DNA from: Welwitschia mirabilis
Taxonomy: Eukaryota; Gnetophyta; Gnetopsida; Welwitschiales
Direction of reading: 5' to 3'
NCBI GenBank assembly: GCA_051453625.1
Contig: JBOZIK010000001.1
Span: forward strand, 243,567,134 to 243,631,133
DNA: 64,000 bases
Of this stretch, positions 1-11,165 are shown in pieces (the stretch's first letter is position 1; every line of letters starts with the position of its first letter). Both the position numbers and the translations under genes were made by a program. The notes under the pieces are model-generated. The model was given only the letters and a program-made list of their open reading frames with translations, had not been told where the DNA came from and did no database searches.

Positions 1-2499
1 AGGTTCTAGTGGAAAGGGGCTATTATTAGGTGATGGGGATTAATAATGCCATTCCTTCCTATAGATCCTACTTTTTGAATAAACACTTTCTCTCATGCGC
101 TATCCAGACACCACTCTAAACTTTAAATGCTAAGAAAAATGCCCACTCTGAACTTCATTGCCAAGAAAACATAGCTCTCAATCTTCAACACTTCTCATAA
201 AATTTTCCTCATGTTCTATATTAAAAAGGGGGCCCTTAGCCAACCGAATAAATTCTTAATAAATTAAAAACTAATACAAAAACATTCTTGCATGGGCATA
301 CAATTAAATCATGCATATTTCTTACCAGTGTTTCAATTCCTTGAGTGTTTCATCGTTTTTTTTTTCTCCTCAAGTTTATTTCAGATGTGTTTAATAATGC
401 CTTCCTGCATTTATCATTTGAAGAAATTATATTAAGCTCATTTGTTTTCAACCATTCATCTATTTTTCCCTAGCATACCTCTTCCTACAATGTTGTTTTT
501 CTATTAAAATGATCAATTCCTAGCTATGTTTTAGTGATTTATCCTATCGATAAAAAAGTTCTCTTACCTATGAATTACCTCCTTGTGTTTTCTTTAGCCT
601 TGCTTTCCACTCTAATGTGCTCTCACTTGTTGCAATTTTTTCGATTAAGTTTTTGGCACCATTCAGGTAAGATGAAACCCTAATGTCCTTGTAGCATGAT
701 ATTATCATTCCTCTATCATGATAGATATTGCATCACCTTCAATTCATTTTAGCTTCAGGTTTCTTAATATACTAGTTAAGTCACTCAAATTCCATTACAT
801 AGGTCATAGGATCGATTCCTAACACATGCCCAATTTCATTATTTATTTTTAAACTCATTAATTGTTTACATTGCTTCATGCAATATTAATACCTTAAAAA
901 TATAATTAATTTAAGTCTATTCTCCATGACTTTTAATTTGGAACCTATGCAATCTTATAAAAATATTGTGGTAAAGAAACTTTGTAAATTTAACATTCAT
1001 CTAAACAAATCAATTTTAAGCCAAATTTTCAACTCATTGATTAAATATTCTAGATTTGAAGAAGAATATTAGTTGCCCTCCAACTAGATTTTTACTAGAG
1101 TCCTTCCCATATTTTTAGATTTAAAAATCAAACCATGTCTCTCATCTAACCCTAAATATATATGGACCATATTTTGGATATTAGAACTTCATAGTGAAGT
1201 ATGAAAATTATTTCAACTGTAAGAATGTGGGATTTTATAGTTATGCCTCCATACTTAGCCTTAATGACTTAATGATTTAGAGCATCTTTTAAGATACAAG
1301 AATCATTCAAGAAAACATGAAGTAAAGGATGAACTAATTAAATCTTTGAAGCACTTGATTTCTTTGCGTTGTCAACTAAAGATCATTTTAGTTCTAAAAT
1401 TTTATTTCTATTTTATTTAAGTTTTCTATTGCAGGTTAGAATAATTTGATTTCTCTTGATTAATTTGCCACAAATATCCTTGAGAAAGAATGATTCTAGG
1501 TATAGATGCAAATAAATTTGAATCACTATAAAGCTATAATTAATCACCAAAGTTTCTAAGATGATTTACCTTTCTATAGCATCTTAATTTTAGTGCCATC
1601 ATTGGTATTTGACTTAATGTATTCTTCTATCTCCTTCTAAATGTTTCTTATTCTAATTAAGTGGATAGACTACTCAATAATGAATCTGAACATCATTTTA
1701 TAAATTTTGCTTGATGCCTTCATAGCTTTATTTATGAATCCATTCTGATGCTTAAGTGGAATTAAAATTATTACATCTCCTTTACCTATTGTATATGTTT
1801 AAGATTACTAATCTTGGATTATGTGTTAACATAGTTTAGGGCATGATAGTTTGTGAGCAGAATTAATTTTTTTGGGAAGAAATAATATCTCCATTTTTTC
1901 AAGTCCTAAATCCTTGCATAAAATTTCTTCTTAGAAGTTAAGTATTTGATCCTTCTCTCATTTAACTTACCACTGAAAAATGTCATTAGTGTAATGATCT
2001 CAAAACCTTATTCTTGAAATAGTTATTTGTTATCATAATTTTTTTGTTTATTAACCATTATAGTAACCATTTAAAGGATGTATCCTTTGCAGAATAATTG
2101 TTTATTGAAATATTACATCATTTTATTTTGATTAAATAAGGGGTTTTGGAAGATAAAGGGCATGCATGTGATTTTCATAGGAATACTATATCCTTAACAA
2201 ATTGGCATAATCCATAATTGTTTCACAAACTAGACCTTAAAGGAAATATTACTTAGCTGGACTGCCTACTCAAGATTCTACATTTAGCATAATGGAATTT
2301 CAAGTCTATGGTCAATATGTCATAATAAAAATGATTATTGTCTTCTCTATGAACCTCTTATAGTTTATTTTAATAAAAAATTTTCCTTTCTTTCAATTAT
2401 TTCTATTTATAATATGATGTTTCTAATTACTATTGTAAATTATTCATTTCTTTTATATTTTAAATTTTACCAAAACAAAGTTGGGAACATTAAATTTGA
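1..2499. other. AT-rich sequence, probable decayed chromovirus 3' part
   Basis: No intact ORF or RNA gene is visible. The stretch lies downstream, in minus-strand sense, of the reverse-transcriptase relic at 2.9-3.2 kb, so RNase H, integrase and a 3' LTR would be expected here. I could not match any of these domains convincingly by eye, and no repeated terminus was found. The assignment to the same element is inference from position only. Confidence 0.3.
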
Positions 2500-2939
2500 T
2501 TTTTCCTTTTTAGCTTAGTACTCCACCTACTCTACCTCCTCTAGGATTAACTTTTAGTGTAAAAGCCTTAATAAAATATAACATGGCTCATATTGTCTAT
2601 TCACATTGTAGCTTCTTTTAATGGTAGAACATTTTCTCTTCTTTACTTATCCATGAAAATGCCTCCTAATTTCCTTAATACTGTGTATCCTTATAGGTAT
2701 TATTCCTATGAATTTTTAAATAAACTTATAATTATAACTTTATAGAACATAAAAACATCTCATTTTAATAGTGTTCATTAGTGTTTCTTAAGCGTTAATG
2801 CCTTCAAATTTAAGGGATCTAACTTGAATTTCTACTTAGAGATCACAGTCAAAATAGGTGATCTTGTTGATTTATAATTAACACTTCATCATGTTTACTA
2901 GAAACTTATTTATCGTAATTTTTCAAGTTTCTTCTTAAT

Positions 2940-3160
2940 TTAGTAATTAGTGCTACTTTGTTAAAATGTACATTAATATATCATCTAAAAAGATGATCAC
3001 ACACTTACTATTAAAATGTTTCATCAATTATATTATTGAGTCCATGAAAATGGATGGGAATTAGTAAAGCCAAAAGACATTACAAGTCACTCATAAAGCC
3101 CATCTAGATTTGTGAATGCCATTTTCCATCCATTTTCGTATCTAATCTAATTCTTATGAT
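2940..3160 (-). pseudogene. gypsy reverse transcriptase fragment
   Basis: The minus-strand translation near 3.04-3.15 kb contains a decayed form of the gypsy RT core: 'GWKMAFTNLDGLYE', a stop, then 'LVMSFGFTNSHPF'. This corresponds to the family's DEWKTAF..R.GLYE.LVMPFGL.NAP segment. Just downstream, at 2.96-3.00 kb, 'FLDDILMY' corresponds to the catalytic Y/F-x-DD-I-L-I/V-Y box, so the two aspartates are still visible. In an active element this domain copies the genomic RNA into DNA. Stops and frameshifts on both sides show that it is not functional. No separate host gene is implied. Confidence 0.75.
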
Positions 3161-4139
3161 AGTTAATTTTTAAATTACTTTTACTAAAATAAACTACTCT
3201 ACTTGAGTTGTTCATTAAATTATCCATTTTTAGCATGGAATATTTATAGTATACTATGATTTTTTTAATAACCATTTAATCTATGAACATACATAATTCT
3301 TAGAAATCCTCATTTTTATATTTCTTCAATGTCATCATAACTCATACTATAGAAGAGGACATACTCTTCCTAATAAAAACCTTCTTAGCAAACTTTGTAA
3401 TTTCTCTTTGCTAATTTCTACCTCCTACATTAGTGTGATTTGGTATGCTAGCTAGTTAAACATGGGCTTCTTAGGAATGAAGTTAATTACATGACTTACA
3501 ACTTGTGATAGGACTAAACTAGGGGTAAACCACATGAAAGTTATCTAACTAAAATATTGCTTAGTTTTTTGAGAATTGTTTTCCCTTTATCAGGGATAGG
3601 TTTTCTCTCCTACTATAAATTTAACTTTATCATTATATCATAAATCTCCTTCTTAGAGAGTTGTAGTACCTTTTTTGTATTCAAAAAGTTTAAAGTAATC
3701 CAATTCTCTTCTCCATTGAATATCTATAATCCTTGTAAGGGAGAAGTATTATATTATTTCTACCTTCATGCATGGATTTTGAATCAAACTACCATGATCT
3801 ACATAAAATAACTTGACAATTGTTAAGAGGTATGATGTTAAAGTTACTAGAAATTCATAGGGGCTAATATTTAAATCCATGTCCACCTTTGATTTATGGT
3901 TATCAATTACATAATTTGTGGCCAAGAAACTTTATATGAATTTACATGAGGTATTGTAGGCACCTATAATTTCTTTATTACCTCTTCATTGATGATGTTT
4001 TCTTTACTATTAATTCATAACTTCTCCAAAATTAAATTTCTCTTATAGATGATGCAATGTTAGCTTCTAGGCTATGTAGTTCCTTCATAGTATTTGAGGC
4101 TTCTACTTCTTCCCTTATGCATTATTCTTGAATCACCTT

Positions 4140-4195
4140 AACAGGGACACTCATCCATCTTATGAACAAATTTTTTATATCCATGGAATTTTCCT
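4140..4195 (-). pseudogene. gag zinc-knuckle-like remnant
   Basis: The minus-strand reading gives 'FHGYKKFVHKMDECP', which resembles the chromovirus CCHC knuckle C..CHGYGH.A.ECP. The first two cysteines are lost, but the GY.., histidine and ECP positions remain. It lies upstream, in minus-strand sense, of the RT fragment, as expected for gag before pol. The match is short and degraded, so it is supportive rather than decisive. Confidence 0.45.
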
Positions 4196-4424
4196 TGAAA
4201 AATGTTATTTTATCTTCCATTTACTACTTCACCTTTCTCTCATCCTCTCTAGCCATTCACCTTACTCTTATTGGCCTTTTCTTCCTCTTAAAATAAATGT
4301 ACTTGTAGTGCCTTACTAAGTGAATGTTTCTTTGCAATATACTCTTCTTTCCTTTGCTAAAGGGCATCTTTTATCTTAGCTTCTCCTCATGGTTTATAAC
4401 ATCCTTTTCTTAGTTCATGTCTTG

Positions 4425-4944
4425 AAAGTATAGAACCATTGGATTAAAAGAAAAAAACAAATGATAAAAATCAACTTTAATAAGAAAAGTAATAGAGATA
4501 ACACACCATAGTTTAACATGGCTTGTTAATGTTCTTATGTCTAAGGAAAAGGGAATTTTTCTTTCTTATAATTGAAGGAAGATTAATATTGAAGGAGAGT
4601 ACAAAAAATATTAATAATACAATAGCAATAATTTTAGATTTTTACTAGATAATCTTCTTCTCACATAACCCCTACAATAGAAGCTATAATACTTGTATAA
4701 AACCATAACCCTCTCATGTGTCTCTTATATAGGCCTATAATTAGGATTAGACATAAAAAATCCTAAAATAAGCAATTTTTTTCATTTATTAGTGTCTAAT
4801 TTCATGTTTATCTCAAAAAAGTCTATTTTAGACTTGATTAATTATAACTCACGTGTAATATTATCTTATTTTTTAATAATACAAATCCTAAGTTTTGCTT
4901 ACACACTAATAAAGAGACTAAGTTTAGCTCACATTCCAACAATA
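4425..4944 (-). mobile_element. Copia LTR, family A, copy 1 (solo or truncated)
   Basis: This ~520-bp block is similar along its whole length to 28,318-28,893. Shared landmarks include 'gtatagaaccattg', a TATA-like 'cttatataggccta' (4,723-4,736) and 'tttttttcatttattag', in the same order and orientation. On the minus strand it begins TGTTGGAATG, a usual LTR start. The 28.3-kb copy is followed by a copia primer-binding site and gag, which identifies the family. No primer site follows this copy, because chromovirus sequence starts at about 4.4 kb. It is therefore a solo LTR, or the remnant of an element cut at its 3' edge. Confidence 0.75.
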
Positions 4945-5327
4945 TACACCTTGAAAGAAATTTTTTTCTTCATATTCAGCATTAAATTCTTTATCCTTAT
5001 CTCGGTAGATAACTTTAATATAGTTTTAAGAAGTTTAGATATCTTATTAAACCTCTCTTTTGAAGTGGATTTCTTAATATGTTTGTTGGATTTTTTTGAA
5101 GCATAAACCTATGAAGATCAACCATCCTTCCTTAATTTATAGTTAAACAAAGCAATGTTTCATCTAGATGTGTTTGAAGCTCTCATAAAATGCTCAATTA
5201 TGTGCTGAACATTTCAAGAAACTATTCATTCAAATCCCTTCCTTACAATTCATTGAAGCAAAAACATATTCTGCTTCATGGTTGAAAGAGCCACCATAGA
5301 TTGCAACTTTGACTTCTATGAAATAGG
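4945..5327. other. AT-rich spacer between LTR A1 and LTR B
   Basis: There are no recognisable domains, RNA genes or repeat partners. An open frame runs from 4,792 to 5,106 on the plus strand, but it starts inside the LTR, is rich in Phe, Ile and Leu from the base composition, and has no family resemblance. Confidence 0.4.
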
Positions 5328-6870
5328 TTAATCACATGTAAAAATTGACATTCAAACCACGTGTATTAAAGTAATTTACCTTAGGAGAAGATATCAAATA
5401 AGTATTTTATCATAATTTATTTCTTTTACCATTTTTTAGTATAAGTTATGATCTTACACATTTTTCTTTGATAATTTTAAACAATATGCTATATTCTAAA
5501 TGACATGTCCAAAGTTGAAAATATTTTAACAATAAACAGTAATGTTACCATATAATTCACTAGTTTTAACATGTTAAAATTGACATTCCTATTAGAATAA
5601 TTAACCAATTTATCTTAAGGAAGATATGAATATAAATAATTTTATTATAAAGACATGTCTTTTGTTGATTTTTTATAATAATTATAAAGTTATCATTTGT
5701 TCGTGGCATTTGTAGGATATTTATTACATTTTGAAAATAACACCTAAATTTGATGATCATCTAGGCTAAAATGCTAGCACTACTATTTAAGTTACCCAGC
5801 TCTATCAGCCCTTCTACATAAAACACTACAAATCTCACATTACTAACTTATAATGAGAAATTAGTCCAAATACAGTTATGGGATTAATAAAATTTCACAT
5901 CAGAAGAAACTTGCGTCCTTAATGATACATAGTCATGATGACAGTGACATGCAAGAGTAACATATGACATTACTGAGTAGGATAATGATGGAAACACATG
6001 ATTATATAGTGGACAGCAGAAGAAGCAGGATCTAGAAGCCAAGTGTTACCTTATCATAATGATCTCTACCTAATGGAAAAGATGAAAAATAACCTCCCTA
6101 ATGTTATCAATATGTAACCACTCATATAATTCTATAAAAAAAAGGATTATGACCATCATCCACCTTCCATTCTAGCCTATAAAAAGGCCTAGAGTCCTTC
6201 ATTATAACTTTCTTCATTTTGGTAATGAATAGAATCTTAGAGTATCAAGTTATGATGGACTTATAAGCACTTCTGTGATGGAGTGAGCTTGATTTCAAGG
6301 ATAGTTTGAGAAGCCTGTTTAGCTTTATTCCATGTCTGATGTCATATTCCTATTTTTAATTCAATACTAAAGAGTTTCTTTCTTTTGGTTATTAGTCATA
6401 ATTCATTTTGTACTAGGAATGCTTAAATAACAACTTACTATTAAGTTCTATTTAGTTAAGTGAGTGAATTTAAGAAGTTATTTGGTTTGAGCCTTAGTAG
6501 TTTCATGGATATTATGTATATTAAGCTCATACTTTCCATTTTTATTAAAAATCTATAAAGGGCTAGTGACTTTCCAATATCCAATCCTTCATACTTCATA
6601 GTCTAACATCTGTTTTAAGATAGTATAGCATATAGTCAAGTCAGGATTGCTAAAGGATGACTTAGTGAACACTTGGAGCTTACTTGATGTCCTCATTTAC
6701 TATAAAGTTTCAAGCCAAATTTCAAATTCTCTTCTTTTCCTTTTCTTTTTATTTTAACTTGAATTTAAGTAAGGGTTTGTATAAACTTCTAAAAACCTAT
6801 CCTAGTTATCCATGTGGAAAGAATCATACTGAGTATCAATTCAGTTAAATATGATTCATTATATGAAACA
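5328..6870 (+). mobile_element. 5' LTR of element B
   Basis: The left end (atgtaaaaattgacatt, 5,337 onward) matches the left end of LTR C2 at 23.24 kb for about 220 bp. The right end (aaacttctaaaaacctatcc to gaaacaaatag) matches 15,485-15,658 and is followed by a gypsy-type primer site. At about 1.5 kb it is long, as is usual for Tat-lineage LTRs. A second partial copy of the left end ('aaaattgacattcc', 5,576 on) lies 240 bp inside the LTR, so the left end was locally duplicated. Confidence 0.75.
6177..6188 (+). promoter_or_regulatory. TATA box of LTR B
   Basis: The motif cctataaaaagg lies about 690 bp before the primer site, in the expected U3/R region. Related TATA motifs occur at equivalent places in LTR C1 (near 15,861) and LTR C2. 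Function today is unlikely. Confidence 0.55.
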
Positions 6871-6879
6871 AATAGATTT

Positions 6880-6896
6880 TGGCACTATTGTCAAGA
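6880..6896 (+). other. Primer-binding site of element B
   Basis: tggcactattgtcaaga follows the LTR end by about 9 bases. It reads as a decayed form of the TGGCGCC(G/A)TTG.CGGGG primer site of plant gypsy elements, with several C-to-T and G-to-A changes. Element E has a closely similar site in inverse orientation at 38,201-38,217. Confidence 0.7.
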
Positions 6897-7026
6897 ATAA
6901 TAACATAGTAGCTGCTCAGAACAGTACCAACTTTTCTTTTTTTACAAGCTTTATAGTTAGTTTTTATTTTCCTAGTGTTGAGTAATAGCTCATTCTAGTG
7001 ATACCTAACTTGGTCCTCTTTTTCTT

Positions 7027-7155
7027 NNNNNNNNNNNNNNNNNNNNNNNNNNNNNNNNNNNNNNNNNNNNNNNNNNNNNNNNNNNNNNNNNNNNNNNNNN
7101 NNNNNNNNNNNNNNNNNNNNNNNNNNNNNNNNNNNNNNNNNNNNNNNNNNNNNNN
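7027..7155. other. Assembly gap (129 N)
   Basis: A run of 129 unknown bases in the leader region of element B. The non-round length suggests a gap size estimated from read pairs. Confidence 0.95.
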
Positions 7156-7964
7156 ACTTTAAGGTAAAAAACTTAAAAAAAATAAACTTTTTAAATTTAT
7201 GTGCTTTTTATGTTTTAATTTGTTTTTTTTAAATTTTTCTATGCAAATTCACTAACTTGAACCATAGAAATATAAAAATTTTATGATTTTATTAAGATTA
7301 ATATTCATGGGCACTTACATTTTTTGTTTTTGTTCTATTTCTTTGTAACTCTAATGCATAAATTGTTTTATTAAAAATTTATGAACTATTATGAACTTTT
7401 TATAACCAAAAATCACAACTAAACTTGTGCTATTACCTTTCTTAACTGGAGCCACTAGTGTTCCTATATAGGAGACCCTAAAAATTTTACCAAAACCTTT
7501 GACAAAATCTAGAAACTCCTCTATCTTATGAGCTTTGTGAAAAATCATATTATAACTTTCTTGAAGTTTATTTTTAACTTTTCATGCCTAGGATCTCTAA
7601 CAAATTAGGTAGGTCAATAAAAAATCCCTTAAATAATATGGATCCCTATTCTAATTTAAGAAGTACATGGCAAACCAACCTTCTCTCAAGAAGACCTAAA
7701 TAAAAATTAAAGAGAAACATATTCATTTTAACAACAAAATCCAATGACCCACTTAACTTTTGATTTTCCCTTAATGAAATGTCATCTAACCAAGAACTAA
7801 TCAATCACTTAACTACCTATTACCTTCCCCAAGAGGTGATCAAATAATAAGCTATTATAGTTAATAGCACATAACCTAGACAAACTCTTCATGAATACCT
7901 CCAATCATAATGCTTGGGAACACCTTCTTACATCTTCTTACATAGTGTAAGCCTTCCACCATTC

Positions 7965-8650
7965 AAATTTTGCCTCACTTCCATGGCCTNNNNNNNNNNN
8001 NNNNNNNNNNNNNNNNNNNNNNNNNNNNNNNNNNNNNNNNNNNNNNNNNNNNNNNNNNNNNNNNNNNNNNNNNNNNNNNNNNNNNNNNNCTAGAATCTAA
8101 GGATTCACACCTTCACTTTAAGAAATTCAAATGCATTTTATCAACTATTCTTTAGTACTCAAATACATTTGATACCCTTAGGCTTATCCTACTTTCATTT
8201 TTCTTAAAGAGAAAGCAAAATCTTAGCTCTATACCCTTAAATCCTTGTCCATTAGATTTGATCTGACCATAATAAGGCATTTTTTCTCAAAATTCTTTTT
8301 AAAACATAAAACAAATGCTTTAAAAAAATGAAATAAGGGATACCAAAAAAAGAATCATCAAACATTTTTTTAAGCTTTAGAAATATTCAACGATCTATTG
8401 CAAAAATAAACCTAACATAGATTTGAGCCAAGAGGAAAATATGTTTCTCTTATGATGGGTTATCTATGAATAATAGACAACTAGTTGAGATGATGAATAG
8501 GGAAAACTTCTTTAGCATGACCTTAGAAAAAATTTGCATTTATCTCAAAATAGTAGTTGAGAGTTTTAATGGGAGAAGCCTACTAAACTATTTAGATCTT
8601 ACAATCTTGTTAAAGCCCTTAGAAAATTTAAAGTTAATAATAGGATAAAT
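7965..8650 (+). pseudogene. gypsy gag fragment of element B
   Basis: Before the gap at 7,990 the plus strand reads 'LPHFHGL', and after it 'ESKDSHLHFKKFK'. Together these correspond to the Tat/Athila gag opening L-P-x-F-H-G-M/L-E-x-x-x-P-x-x-H-L-K-E-F-E. Further on, at 8,449-8,560, comes 'YDGLSMNNRQLVEMMNRENF', matching the family's F-Y-E/D-G-L-x-x-x-x-R-Q-x-V-E-x-M segment. Gag proteins build the particle in which reverse transcription occurs. The middle part is shorter than usual and full of stops, so it is a deletion-bearing relic. The same gag appears in element C at 17.9-18.4 kb. Confidence 0.8.
7990..8089. other. Assembly gap (100 N), probably zero length
   Basis: The gag reading runs directly across the gap if the 2-bp overlap 'ct' at its two edges is merged. 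No gag residues appear to be missing. The 100 N therefore look like a placeholder. Confidence 0.9.
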
Positions 8651-9479
8651 GAATTAGCAAGATTAGTAAAATGTCTAACCATCTAATCCTCATCTTCACC
8701 CTTGGTTACTAAGCTTAAATGCTTAATTTAGTACATAGACATCCATGAAACAACTATGTATCCTTTCATTCCCTTATTTCATCACACTATCAATGAACAC
8801 GTTAATGTGATAAGAAACCAATGGGAAAAATAAAAAATAATTCTTATTCAAATACATATAACCTTGAGTGAAGGAATCATCCCAACTTTTGATGAAAGTA
8901 AGATAATCTAATTAATCAATCCAGAAATCAATTTCCTTCATTATCCTCTTACCCTTTTCATCCAACTACTCAAAACCATCCCCATCCACCTCCTTTGAGG
9001 AATCGGTGAGGCTCAAATCAATCATAACCATGAATCAATCCTTAAGTAACATACCTCTTCATTAAATAACCTCGAACAAAACACTCAATTCATCTCATAA
9101 AGGCTACAACAAGTTCAACAAACCCAAGCCTAGACCCTCTTGACCATAAATCAAAGAGATCTAGGAAAACTCCCTATAACTTCTTAACTAAATCCCAAAG
9201 GAATTAGGTTTATAGAAGAAGGGTCAAATCACATAGAATAAACCAAAGCCATCCACCTTCGAAGTGGCACAGAGATTAACCAAAGTATAACACAGAGTAA
9301 ATCTAAAGATAAGGGGAAGAAAAAAGTAAAGACACAATGTCTTATTAAAAACCTTTACCCTTCCCCCAAGATTTAAATGAAAAAGGCTAAAAACCTCCAA
9401 AAACCTTTTTCCACTTATAAGAAGCATTTACCTTTTTCACAACATGTTAGAAAGGATAACATAGAAAAGAAACATTTAG

Positions 9480-9830
9480 AGGCCTTATAAATTTTTAAAG
9501 AAGTTAAGATCAATATGACTCTTTTAAAAGTGATTAAACAGATGCCCTCATATGCAAAGTTCCTTAACAAAATGTGCACAATTCATAGATGCATGAATAC
9601 AAAGGATAAAGCCTTTTTAATCAAATAAACTAGCAGAATTATTTAAAATTAGTTTTTAACTAAGTACAAAAATCCAAGTTACTAATGAATAACCATTACA
9701 ATTTGAAATAAGAACATTAAGAAATCCTTCTTACATCTAGGAGCAAGTGTCAGCATTCTACCCCATTATATACATAAGGAACTTGCCTTAAATGATCTTA
9801 AACATACTCCAATTGCAATTGGCGAATAAC
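9480..9830 (+). pseudogene. gypsy gag C-terminus and aspartic protease, element B
   Basis: The plus-strand reading gives 'MPSYAKFLNKMCTIHR' near 9,545-9,590, matching the conserved LPSYAKFLK.LCT..R linker of Tat/Athila polyproteins. Near 9,733-9,790 it gives 'LHLGASVSILPHYIHKELAL'. That is the protease active-site region normally written LLDLGASVNLLPYSVY..LGL; the catalytic Asp is replaced by His. The enzyme would cleave the Gag-Pol polyprotein, but this copy cannot work because of the lost Asp and several stops. Element C carries the matching piece at 19.26-19.56 kb. The relic ends at about 9,830, where a short tandem repeat begins. Confidence 0.85.
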
Positions 9831-9880
9831 TTTATCATTATCAAGATTACTCTTTATCATTATCATTATCAAGATTACTC
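9831..9880 (+). repeat. Short tandem repeat at element B / host-sequence junction
   Basis: Two copies of tttatcattatcaagattac, the second with an extra 'attatc', sit exactly where transposon-like sequence stops and the GC-richer gene-fragment cluster begins. It may mark a repaired break. Confidence 0.7.
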
Positions 9881-9894
9881 TTTTCATGTTTCGG

Positions 9895-10200
9895 CTACCA
9901 AGGAAGCATCGTAGCAGACACGATGAATTTGCCTATGATTTCAGAGTTGTGGCACGATTTCATAATGTTAAGGCTTCCTTCCACCACGGGCTTTATCACG
10001 TCATTCTCAATGTCTGCAGGATCAGAAAAAACTAGGGAGGCTACATGGAAAACTCTTTCACAGCCAAAAATGGCTGCATCAAAACTTCCCTCTTTAAGAA
10101 GATCTAGTTGGAAAAGATGAGTCCATCATCCGCTCCAGGAAGATTTAACAGATGTTGCATCTCTGATGGATTCTCTAGATTGCATGTGGTAGTGAAAATA
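9895..10200 (-). pseudogene. DFR/ANR/CCR-like NAD(P)-dependent reductase fragment
   Basis: On the minus strand the sequence reads 'NLENPSEMQHLLNLPGADDG', then, after a one-base frame change, 'HLFQLDLLKEGSFDAAIFGC', 'ERVFHVASLVFSDPADIEND' and 'VIKPVVEGSLNIMKSC'. This is the classic extended short-chain dehydrogenase stretch of dihydroflavonol reductase, anthocyanidin reductase and cinnamoyl-CoA reductase: x-H-L-L-x-L-P-G-A, D-L-x-E-E-G-S-F-D-A-A, G-C-x-G-V-F-H-V-A, V-I-K-P-x-V-x-G. These enzymes reduce flavonoid or phenylpropanoid intermediates. Only about 90 residues are present: no Rossmann GxxGxxG start and no YxxxK catalytic motif. No intron interrupts the region where plant relatives usually have one, which hints at a cDNA-derived copy. 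The frameshift and stops make it a pseudogene. Which family member it came from is open. Confidence 0.8.
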
Positions 10201-11165
10201 GAGTATCCTTTCTATCTCGTTGCATTCTTGCGAGTTAGAAAAAATATTGTTCTTCCAGTAGCAGCAAATAAGACAATTCACAGGGAAGTAGATCAAAACG
10301 GGATAAAGGCAGTAATAGAAACAGGGAGCACATTGAAAAAGGACGCTCCAGAAATAGGGGATAGCACAGCAAGAAAAAGAGGAAAGAAGAGAGCAGAGAA
10401 AAAGAGGTGATTGGAAACAGAGCAGTAAGAAGAATCTTTTGTGCGCCATTGTTGCCGCTCCACTTCTTGGTCTGCTGCAAGAGACTTCTTTCAATTCTAA
10501 TGATTTAGGATAATTGCACATAAAACAATAGATGCATTTGAATTAAGAGTGTAATCACTTCAAGCAAGTAGACATGAAATCACTTCCCCAGTAAATAACT
10601 CATTAGGATCTGCTAACAAACTCTCTGAAGCCTGTTATTAACATTGCGAAAGCAAAACTACTATAATTTAGTGTAGTAAAGACCTAGACTGCATTACAGA
10701 AACAACGGTTTAAGTTGCTTTCAAGATCTAGACTTTTTAGAAGCCATTCTCCTTCCTTCACGTACAGAAAACACCAGGACGTCAAAAAGATATAGATTAG
10801 TTAAGGGTTCCAAAAGCGTGGAGCTTTGCATGGAAGATTAAAATGATAGTAATCTCTGTTTGGATTGATTGTCAAAATAGCATAACTCAAGGGAGTCCAT
10901 GAGTTGGAAAGTCGTAGCAAAGACTTGAACTTTAAAATATTTCCAAGTAAACTCTGAGATGCATGGGAATGGCTCTTATTAGATGCAGATGGAAACAATT
11001 CACTTCTTAGAGGGGCCGCATACACCACGGAGCTATCTTTCTGATGTTCAGAAGGAACCACATAGTTTCTGCCAGATCGTGATGATAAAGAGCAAGAAGA
11101 AGTTCTTGCTCCCCATTTAGAAAACTAAAACAAATCAAAATGGGATGACTTCATGTCTCTATCAA
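10201..11165. other. GC-richer unidentified sequence between two host-gene fragments
   Basis: This stretch has visibly more G+C and more CpG than the transposons around it. Open frames exist on both strands: 10,108-10,410 plus; 10,126-10,521 and 10,801-11,061 minus. The plus frame is Lys/Arg-rich at its end, and the 10,801-11,061 minus frame ('NYVVPSEHQKDSSVVYAAPL' near its start, with no usable family match) is 86 codons. I recognise no domain in any of them. It could be intron, untranslated leader, intergenic host DNA, or captured sequence of an unknown gene. Confidence 0.5.

Larger units (their letters stand above)
2500..4400 (-). mobile_element. Ty3/gypsy chromovirus-like retrotransposon relic
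   Basis: Read on the minus strand, this stretch carries chromovirus-type pieces in the expected order. A zinc-knuckle-like segment lies near 4.15 kb, a possible post-protease segment near 3.8 kb and reverse transcriptase at 2.94-3.16 kb. All reading is through stops and frame changes, so the element is long dead. The 5' part (LTR, primer site, gag body) is missing. Its place at about 4.4 kb is taken by a copia LTR (family A), so one element was cut or entered by the other. The downstream limit is unknown and may extend to the window start. The superfamily is well supported; the exact clade is inference. Confidence 0.65.
5328..9830 (+). mobile_element. Ty3/gypsy (Tat/Athila-like) element B, 3'-truncated
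   Basis: The order is a long 5' LTR (5,328-6,870), primer-binding site (6,880), untranslated leader, gag fragments (about 7,965-8,650) and protease (about 9,480-9,830). The identifiable retroelement sequence then stops. No reverse transcriptase, RNase H or integrase was found before the GC-richer host-gene cluster begins at about 9.88 kb. A 174-bp piece similar to the 3' end of this LTR lies at 15,485-15,658 and could be the far end of the same element, with foreign sequence in between. That link is inference. All coding parts contain stops and frameshifts. Confidence 0.8.

Noticed and set aside
4128-4319. 63-codon plus-strand frame
   Set aside because: It is the antisense shadow of the chromovirus gag zinc-knuckle region.
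10108-10410. 100-codon plus-strand frame with a Lys/Arg-rich end
   Set aside because: It runs antisense to the reductase fragment in its first part, and its basic tail comes from a purine-rich run. No family resemblance.
10126-10521. 131-codon minus-strand frame
   Set aside because: The longest frame in the window, but mostly Phe/Leu/Cys/Ser from a pyrimidine run. Its 3' part overlaps the reductase fragment in a wrong frame.
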